Shown one piece after another: positions 27,999 through 34,111 of a stretch of DNA of 34,111 bases. Where the stretch lies: contig JAHJGB010000022.1 in assembly GCA_018824725.1 (NCBI GenBank), forward strand, positions 1-34,111. Direction: 5' to 3'. The stretch's first letter is position 1. Each line of letters opens with the position of its first letter. The DNA is from Candidatus Omnitrophota bacterium. GTDB taxonomy: Bacteria > Omnitrophota > Gorgyraeia > Gorgyraeales > Gorgyraeaceae. The position numbers and the translations under genes were made by a program. Below the pieces are notes generated by a model that did not search any database, was not told where the DNA came from, and saw only the letters and a list, made by a program, of their open reading frames with translations.

Positions 27999-29828
27999 CT
28001 ATTCCACTGTAACGCTTTTGGCTAAGTTTCTGGGCTGGTCTACGTCGCAGCCGCGTTTTACTGCAATATAATACGCCAGGAGTTGCAGCGGCACTACTGT
28101 AACAATAGGTGAGAAAATTTCATCTATCTTGGGTATATAAATTATTTCTTTTGTAAAATTTTCTATACCTTTATCGCCTTCTGTGGCAATAGCGATTACT
28201 TTTCCTTTTCTGGCGCATATCTCTTCTATATTTGAGACCATCTTTTCATACACAAACGATTCCGGCGCAATACACACAACAGCCCTGTATTCGTCTATAA
28301 GCGCTATAGGCCCATGCTTCATTTCTCCTGCAGCATAGCCTTCCGCAGGTATATAGGAAATTTCTTTCAGTTTCAGCGCGCCTTCAAGCGCTGTGGGATA
28401 ATTAAGATTTCTCCCCAGGTACAAAAATGAGCCGAAATTTAAGTGCTTTGCTGCGACTTTTTGTATGCGGTTTTTCTTACCCAGAATGCTTTCTATTATT
28501 TCCGGTATATTTTTAAACCCTTCTAATAAAGATTTTTTCGAATCGCTTTTTAATAACCCTTTTTTATCCGCGATATAAAAAGCCAGTAAATAAAGAATCG
28601 CCAGCTGTGCTGTGTACGCCTTTGTGGACGCTACTCCTATCTCAGGCCCGGCATAGGTATATAAAACGCCGTCTGATGCCCTTACAAGGCTTGAACCCAC
28701 AACATTACATATGGATAAAATCTTTGCCCCCTTAGCCTTTGCCTCTTTAACAGCAGCCAGGGTATCTGCTGTCTCGCCTGACTGGCTTATCGCGACTACA
28801 AGCGTATTTTTATTTACAATCGGCGATCGGTACCTGAATTCCGACGAGAGGTCTGCCCACACAGGTATATTTGTAAATCTTTCAAGTATATATTTTCCCA
28901 CTAGCCCTGCGTGATACGCTGTGCCGCACGCGATTATAATAATATCTGAGATGCCTTTTATGCTTTCATCCGTGATATTCAAGCCTTCCAGATTAAGCCC
29001 AGAACCGTCTTTTATCCTTGAAGATACGATTTGTTTTAAAACCTTCGGCTGTTCGTGAATCTCCTTCAGCATAAAATGGCTGAATCCTGATTTTTGTGCA
29101 GAATCAAGGCTCCATTTTATGACATCTATATTTTTATTCCTGGCATTTCCGTCTGAATCAAACACCTCTACCTTGTCTTTTGTGAGAAGCGCAACTTCCC
29201 CGTCTTCCAGATAAATCACCTTTTTTGTATATTTCAATATCGCAGGCACATCTGAGGCGATAAAATTCTCGCCTTCGCCTATCCCAATTATTAAAGGGCT
29301 TTCTTTTCTCGCAGCGATAATCCTGTCAGGCTTATTTTTAGATATTACCCCCAGTGCAAAAGACCCTTTAAGGTCTTTAACAGTCTTTAATACTGCCTCT
29401 TTTAGGCATCCCTTATAATATTTCTCCACAAGATGGCTGATGACTTCTGTATCTGTCTGAGACTTGAATTTATGGCCTTCTTCAATAAGCTGTTTTTTAA
29501 GCTCGTTAAAATTTTCTATGATGCCATTATGGACCACTGCTATATCGCCTGAGCAATCCTTATGCGGGTGGGCATTGATATTTGTGGGAGCTCCGTGCGT
29601 TGCCCACCTGTTATGCGAAATGCCTATATGGCTCTCGGAGATATCTTTACCTTTAAGAGATGTCTCCAAGTCTTTCATCTTGCCTTTACATTTTTTTATA
29701 ATAATCCTGTCCCTAGGTATAATGGCTATCCCTACAGAGTCATAGCCTCTATATTCCAGCCTTTTAAGGCCTTCTACCAGAATAGGCAAAGCATCTTTAT
29801 TTCCTATATAACCGACAATCCCGCACAT
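27999..29828 (-). CDS. glmS: Glutamine--fructose-6-phosphate aminotransferase (isomerizing)
   Basis: MCGIVGYIGNKDALPILVEGLKRLEYRGYDS, SQSGETADTLAA, C-terminal LAKSVTVE. Confidence 0.98.
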   Translation of the reverse strand: MCGIVGYIGNKDALPILVEGLKRLEYRGYDSVGIAIIPRDRIIIKKCKGKMKDLETSLKGKDISESHIGISHNRWATHGAPTNINAHPHKDCSGDIAVVHNGIIENFNELKKQLIEEGHKFKSQTDTEVISHLVEKYYKGCLKEAVLKTVKDLKGSFALGVISKNKPDRIIAARKESPLIIGIGEGENFIASDVPAILKYTKKVIYLEDGEVALLTKDKVEVFDSDGNARNKNIDVIKWSLDSAQKSGFSHFMLKEIHEQPKVLKQIVSSRIKDGSGLNLEGLNITDESIKGISDIIIIACGTAYHAGLVGKYILERFTNIPVWADLSSEFRYRSPIVNKNTLVVAISQSGETADTLAAVKEAKAKGAKILSICNVVGSSLVRASDGVLYTYAGPEIGVASTKAYTAQLAILYLLAFYIADKKGLLKSDSKKSLLEGFKNIPEIIESILGKKNRIQKVAAKHLNFGSFLYLGRNLNYPTALEGALKLKEISYIPAEGYAAGEMKHGPIALIDEYRAVVCIAPESFVYEKMVSNIEEICARKGKVIAIATEGDKGIENFTKEIIYIPKIDEIFSPIVTVVPLQLLAYYIAVKRGCDVDQPRNLAKSVTVE

Positions 29829-29903
29829 ATACTCTCCTTCCGGACTATTATATATTATCTGCTCACTTGTGCCAATAGAAAAAATATGCTAAACTTATGA
29901 ATA

Positions 29904-32177
29904 ATGAAAACTATGCTTAAATTAAAGACCAGCGCTTTCATCCTAGGCCTCACTTCAATGATAGGCCAGATAATAATCATAAGGGAACTTCTTGTCGTAT
30001 TTTACGGTAATGAGCTTTCTCTGGGCATAATTCTCGCTTCGTGGCTTTTCTGGGTTGCTTTCGGAAGCATGGTCCTGGGCAGACTGGTAGACCTGATTCA
30101 TTCCAAGGAAAAATTCCTATCTTATATACAGCTTGCGATATCCATTATTCTGCCGCTTAACATATTCTTCATACGCTTTATAAAGTCTATATTAAAAATT
30201 CAGGCCGGCCAGATTATAGGATTCACGCAAATGCTGAGTGTTTCTTTTGTATCTCTTTCTGTTATCTGTATATTGTTGGGCCTGAGTTTTATCCTGATAA
30301 CCAGGATTGCTGCAAAGGATAATAATCCCCCCGCCAAACAGGTAGCAAAGATTTATTTTTTTGAAAGCCTGGGAGCGTCTATCGGCGGACTTTTATACAC
30401 ATTCCTCCTGATAAAAACGTACACGCCTTTTCAAAACGCGCTTATTTTAGGAAATCTTAACTTAATAGTATCCATACTATTCAACAGGAATATGGTCCAG
30501 CTGGCGTATCTGGTGATATTTTCGACTACAATAATATTTAACTGGCCAAAGCACCTGGATGGGTTTACAAGATCGCTCCAATCCAAACCCATGAAACTCA
30601 TAGAAAACGTGGATTCCATATACGGTAATATTGCTGTAACAAAACTGGGCAACGATTACAGTTTCTACGAAAACGGCACCTTGATGTTTACCGGAGGGGA
30701 TATAGCTACAAGCGAGGAATCCGTGCATTATGCAATGCTGGAACATCTTTCTCCTAAAAAAATACTTCTTATAGGAGGCGGTACAGGAGGCTCTATAGCC
30801 CAGATCTTAAAATATAAAATAGACAGGCTCGATTACGTGGAATTAGACCCTATGATAATAAGCCTTTCCCAGAAATACCTGCCACCCGTAACAGATGACA
30901 AAGTGAATATTATACACATGGATGGAAGGCTGTTTGTAAAAGAGGCTTCTACGATAGGCAGCTTGAAAACGCCTTATAAATATGACGTGGTGATATTGAA
31001 CCTTCCTGACCCTTATACCGCAAGCCTGAACAGATTTTATTCTTTGGAATTTTTTCAAGAAGTAAAAAAGATCCTGGGGCCTAAAGGCATATTTTCATTC
31101 GGGCTTCTTTCTTCGGAAAATTACATAAGCCCTGAACATGCTGTCTATTTAAGCTGTATCTACAACACCCTCAAAAAAGAATTCTTTGATATAAAAATAC
31201 TCCCCGGTAATACAATGACATTTGTAGCCTCCGATGAACCCGGTATGCTAACTTATGACTTTAATACCGTTATAAAAAGACTTAAAGATAGGTCTATTAA
31301 AACCAAATTTGTAAGAGAATACTACATCCCTTTTAAATTAGACCCGCTGAGAATTAAGTATGTGGAAAGCGCTATCGCTAAATTTAAAAACACGCAGATA
31401 AATACTGATTTTAAACCCATAGGATACCTTTATCATGCGATATTATGGGTAAGTTTTTTTGATGCCACAAGAAACCTCTTGCCTTATATTGATAAAATAA
31501 ATATGGGGATTTTTATTCTGGCAGGCTTTGCTTTTTTAATAATAGCGCTATTGGCGCAGAAGCTAACAAGGGCGTCTTTAAAATTTCCGATTTTGGTGTC
31601 TATCGGAGCGACCGGCATGAGCCAGATATGTTTTCAGGTGATTATATTATTGGCGTTCCAATTCATATATGGCTATATGTATCATCAGATAGGCCTTATC
31701 CTTGCTTCATTCATGATAGGATTGACTCTCGGAAGTTTTCTGATAACAAATATTATGGAAAAAATAGAGGATGAAAAAGCTGTTTATATTAAAAGTCAGG
31801 CGTGGTTATGTATTTATCCATTAATACTTATAGCAGCGCTTTTAGGGATTTCAAAAATAAATCAGTTAAGCCTCAGTATGGGTAATGCGCTCCAGATAGC
31901 TTTTGTAATAATGCCTGTGATAGCTGGTTTTATAGGCGGATTTCAGTTCCCTCTCGCTAATAAAATATGGCTTGAAGGTTCAAAAGATGTATCCAAAACC
32001 ACAAGCCTTTTATATGGCGTAGATTTGCTTGGATCCTGTATAGGCGGAATAGCAATAGGCGCGATACTGATTCCCATACTCGGGATTATTCAGACCTGTG
32101 TATTGTTAAGCGTTATAAATATATTTATTTTTATACTAATTTCCAATTCCAGGCCTTGTTTTATCCAGAAAATGTGA
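29904..32177 (+). CDS. Membrane-embedded spermidine-synthase-like protein
   Basis: 757 aa; N-terminal TM helices, central YGNIAV...ILLIGGGTGGSIAQILKYKIDRLDYVELDP...MDGRLFV, C-terminal TM helices. Confidence 0.8.
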   Translation: MKTMLKLKTSAFILGLTSMIGQIIIIRELLVVFYGNELSLGIILASWLFWVAFGSMVLGRLVDLIHSKEKFLSYIQLAISIILPLNIFFIRFIKSILKIQAGQIIGFTQMLSVSFVSLSVICILLGLSFILITRIAAKDNNPPAKQVAKIYFFESLGASIGGLLYTFLLIKTYTPFQNALILGNLNLIVSILFNRNMVQLAYLVIFSTTIIFNWPKHLDGFTRSLQSKPMKLIENVDSIYGNIAVTKLGNDYSFYENGTLMFTGGDIATSEESVHYAMLEHLSPKKILLIGGGTGGSIAQILKYKIDRLDYVELDPMIISLSQKYLPPVTDDKVNIIHMDGRLFVKEASTIGSLKTPYKYDVVILNLPDPYTASLNRFYSLEFFQEVKKILGPKGIFSFGLLSSENYISPEHAVYLSCIYNTLKKEFFDIKILPGNTMTFVASDEPGMLTYDFNTVIKRLKDRSIKTKFVREYYIPFKLDPLRIKYVESAIAKFKNTQINTDFKPIGYLYHAILWVSFFDATRNLLPYIDKINMGIFILAGFAFLIIALLAQKLTRASLKFPILVSIGATGMSQICFQVIILLAFQFIYGYMYHQIGLILASFMIGLTLGSFLITNIMEKIEDEKAVYIKSQAWLCIYPLILIAALLGISKINQLSLSMGNALQIAFVIMPVIAGFIGGFQFPLANKIWLEGSKDVSKTTSLLYGVDLLGSCIGGIAIGAILIPILGIIQTCVLLSVINIFIFILISNSRPCFIQKM

Positions 32178-32249
32178 TATAGTATTTACAGAAGGTCAAT
32201 TAAACAAGGAGGCGTGGAATAGCGGTAAGCTTCTAGGTTTATAGCCTAT

Positions 32250-32279
32250 AAAAAAAGCCCTTAAATAAGGGCTTTTTTT
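32250..32279. terminator. Bidirectional intrinsic terminator
   Basis: AAAAAAGCCCTTAAATAAGGGCTTTTTTT. Confidence 0.92.
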
Positions 32280-32327
32280 ATACATTCGCCCGCCGAATAA
32301 ACGACAGGCGGGCTCAGTATTCCGCCC
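32279..32327 (+). repeat. 49-nt hairpin repeat element, copy 2
   Basis: TATACATTCGCCCGCC-GAATAAACGACA-GGCGGGCTCAGTATTCCGCCC; followed by a second hairpin CCCTCAGAAGCC-TTG-GGCTTCAGGGGG to ~32351. Confidence 0.92.
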
Positions 32328-32359
32328 TCAGAAGCCTTGGGCTTCAGGGGGCTACATTG

Positions 32360-33829
32360 CTATTTGTTTTCTTCGCCAAATACTTCTGCGCTGAAGATGT
32401 ATATTTCTGTGGATTTATCTTTCCAGGCGTCTTGAGACAAGCCTGCTTTTCTGCAGGTTTCTTTAAGAAATGTCTCCCTGTCCCAGTTATATTCTGTTGC
32501 CACTTGAGGCAAAAGAAGCCCTGAGTTAAAACCATTTTTCATAACAAGGCCATGCTTACCGACCTCTATTTCATTTATATCCTTTATTTTCTTTAAAGGC
32601 GTTAGCACTGATATTTCATATTCTAATTTATCGAGTTCATCCTGGGTCACTGGATTAAACCTGTAATCATTAACCGCTGCTGATTTTGCGACATCAATCA
32701 CTGTCTGGTAAAGAGGCTTTACTCCCTGGATATACCCTATGCACCCCCTTAACCGGCCGTCTTCTTTCAGCGTCACAAATGCCCCGCAGTTTTCCTTGAG
32801 CCGCTCTTCTGTAACATTCGGCAAAAACTGCCTTTTTCCTGTTACAGCTTCTGCGACAGAAAGTTTTACAATCTCCATAAGTTTCTTCTTCTCTTCTTTA
32901 TTCAGATATTCATCATTCATTATCATCTCCCCCTTTTTCTCAGGGTTACCGGGTACATATATGACAATGCTCGAATAGCCTACAACCCTTGATTTATCGC
33001 CCGTTACATCCCCTGAATTGGCGTATTTTATAAGTTCTGCCTTTGCGCCGTACCTATTTGCAAACAAAATAGCGCCAAGCACTGCCACAGGTGCGTCTAT
33101 TTCAGTGGATCCGCTATTAATCTTTTGAACTAAATCACTTGCGTCAAGTTTTTCAATCGCGTTTAAGCCGCTTGTATCGAGCTCCACTGCCTTATCATAA
33201 GGATAATAATGCGAAAGGTCCACGCTTATGACAAGAAGCGTATCCTTATCTATAACATCATAAAGCGCGTCGCTTAAAATCCCGGCATCGTCCGAAGACG
33301 GAGTCCCCATAGCAATAGGCACTATCCTGAAATCCTTATCCTTATACACACGCTGTAAAAATGGAAGCTCAATCTCAATCGCATGTTCTTTTAAATGCGC
33401 TTCTGGATAAAAAATAAACCGTTTATTTTTCTGGATTATTTTATTGGCAAGCTCTTCGTCCACTTTAATAAGCCCGAGCGGAGTTTCAAACAATCCCTTA
33501 TTATAAACAGACATCCCGTCAAAACTGACATAATGGCTTGGCGAGATGATAATGATTTTCTTGAAATCCGCGCCTTCCAATTGCTTGAAGCTGTGCGCCG
33601 CGACCTGGCCAGAGTAAACATAGCCCGCATGCGGCACGACTATTGCCAGAAGCCTTCCTTTATCTATTTTTTTGGCATTGGCTAAAAATTCATCTACTTG
33701 TTTTGTAAGCTCGGCTTTGTCAGCAGGATAAAACGCCCCTGCCACAGCCGGTTTTCTAATATCTTCGGAATAAGACCTGGCGCATGAACAAAGCAATAAA
33801 GCTATTAGTAGTATAAATATTTTTTTCAT
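32360..33829 (-). CDS. Memo-AMMECR1 fusion lipoprotein (AmmeMemoRadiSam system)
   Basis: 489 aa; signal MKKIFILLIALLLCSC, Memo domain (RKPAVAGAFYP, VPHAGYVYSGQVAAHSF, DLSHYYPYDKA), AMMECR1 domain (GAFVTLKEDGRLRGCIGYIQ, LEYEISVLTPL). Confidence 0.92.
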   Translation of the reverse strand: MKKIFILLIALLLCSCARSYSEDIRKPAVAGAFYPADKAELTKQVDEFLANAKKIDKGRLLAIVVPHAGYVYSGQVAAHSFKQLEGADFKKIIIISPSHYVSFDGMSVYNKGLFETPLGLIKVDEELANKIIQKNKRFIFYPEAHLKEHAIEIELPFLQRVYKDKDFRIVPIAMGTPSSDDAGILSDALYDVIDKDTLLVISVDLSHYYPYDKAVELDTSGLNAIEKLDASDLVQKINSGSTEIDAPVAVLGAILFANRYGAKAELIKYANSGDVTGDKSRVVGYSSIVIYVPGNPEKKGEMIMNDEYLNKEEKKKLMEIVKLSVAEAVTGKRQFLPNVTEERLKENCGAFVTLKEDGRLRGCIGYIQGVKPLYQTVIDVAKSAAVNDYRFNPVTQDELDKLEYEISVLTPLKKIKDINEIEVGKHGLVMKNGFNSGLLLPQVATEYNWDRETFLKETCRKAGLSQDAWKDKSTEIYIFSAEVFGEENK

Positions 33830-33832
33830 ATC

Positions 33833-33982
33833 TTACCCTGCCAGTTTTTTATAATATTTCGCCTCTTTATACGGCTTTCTCAATAAATTTAATTTTTTCA
33901 GGCCAGGCAGAAGAAAAACCGTAAATATCGCAAGCCCTGTCATCTTAAAAAACTCTTTACGCGTAATTTTATCTTTCAACAT
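33833..33982 (-). CDS. 49-aa small protein between the radical SAM and Memo-AMMECR1 genes
   Basis: MLKDKITRKEFFKMTGLAIFTVFLLPGLKKLNLLRKPYKEAKYYKKLAG; Tat-like RKEFFK plus one hydrophobic helix; AGAGGGGAACGT upstream. Absent from the ORF track because it is short. Confidence 0.7.
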   Translation of the reverse strand: MLKDKITRKEFFKMTGLAIFTVFLLPGLKKLNLLRKPYKEAKYYKKLAG

Positions 33983-33995
33983 ACGTTCCCCTCTA

Positions 33996-34111
33996 TTAGT
34001 CCCAGCGGCCCGGGATTTTCGCGCTGCAGAACTTGCAATTTCCGCCGGTTATATAATTTTGCGTAACTGTATAACCTAACCGCTCAATAAGAAGCTTTTT
34101 ACAAGCAGGAC
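33996..34111 (-). CDS. AmmeMemoRadiSam radical SAM protein, C-terminal end (truncated by the window)
   Basis: Minus strand translation PACKKLLIERLGYTVTQNYITGGNCKFCSAKIPGRWD-stop. Confidence 0.82.
   Translation of the reverse strand, partial: PACKKLLIERLGYTVTQNYITGGNCKFCSAKIPGRWD

Noticed and set aside
29829-29903. Possible glmS ribozyme upstream of glmS
   Set aside because: Only ~75 nt separates the divergent genes and no ribozyme core could be recognised.
32206-32250. tRNA-like 5' segment GGAGGCGTGGAATAGCGGTAAGC followed by TAGG-TTTATAG-CCTA
   Set aside because: It has a D-arm-like and anticodon-like look, but no T-arm and no matching acceptor strand before the terminator; too weak to call.

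Overview
The window is an accessory-rich chromosomal segment, probably from an uncultivated bacterium; the taxonomy is a weak inference and cannot be tested here. It opens with tRNA-Val(TAC) and tRNA-Asp(GTC). A run of minus-strand genes from ~23.6 kb down to 0.38 kb follows. It begins with a consensus sigma70 promoter and a PyrR-type attenuator leader, then pyrR-pyrB-pyrC-EndoQ-like-pyrK-pyrD-pyrF-pyrE. These run almost without gap into a complete V/A-type ATPase operon (G/H-C-I-K-F-E-A-B-D, then a universal stress protein), followed by a second, different V-type ATPase operon (E-DUF2764-A-B-D-I-K). The two rotor (K) proteins differ: one keeps the T-Q/Q/E residues of the Na+-binding Enterococcus NtpK type, and the other is a short two-helix, Thermus-like subunit lacking them. 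Further along are a GHL10-like secreted protein, rsmI, a brnT/brnA toxin-antitoxin locus whose toxin carries a one-base frameshift, an AT-rich island with a tRNA-Glu-like remnant and two membrane proteins, glmS, a membrane-embedded spermidine-synthase-like protein, and an AmmeMemoRadiSam cluster (fused Memo-AMMECR1 lipoprotein, a 49-aa small protein, and the 3' end of the radical SAM gene). The least explained signals are small repeats inside conserved genes: a perfect 22-bp palindrome inside the DUF2764 ATPase gene with a related copy ~850 bp away, two heptanucleotide repeats in frame inside pyrK, and a two-copy 49-nt hairpin element.
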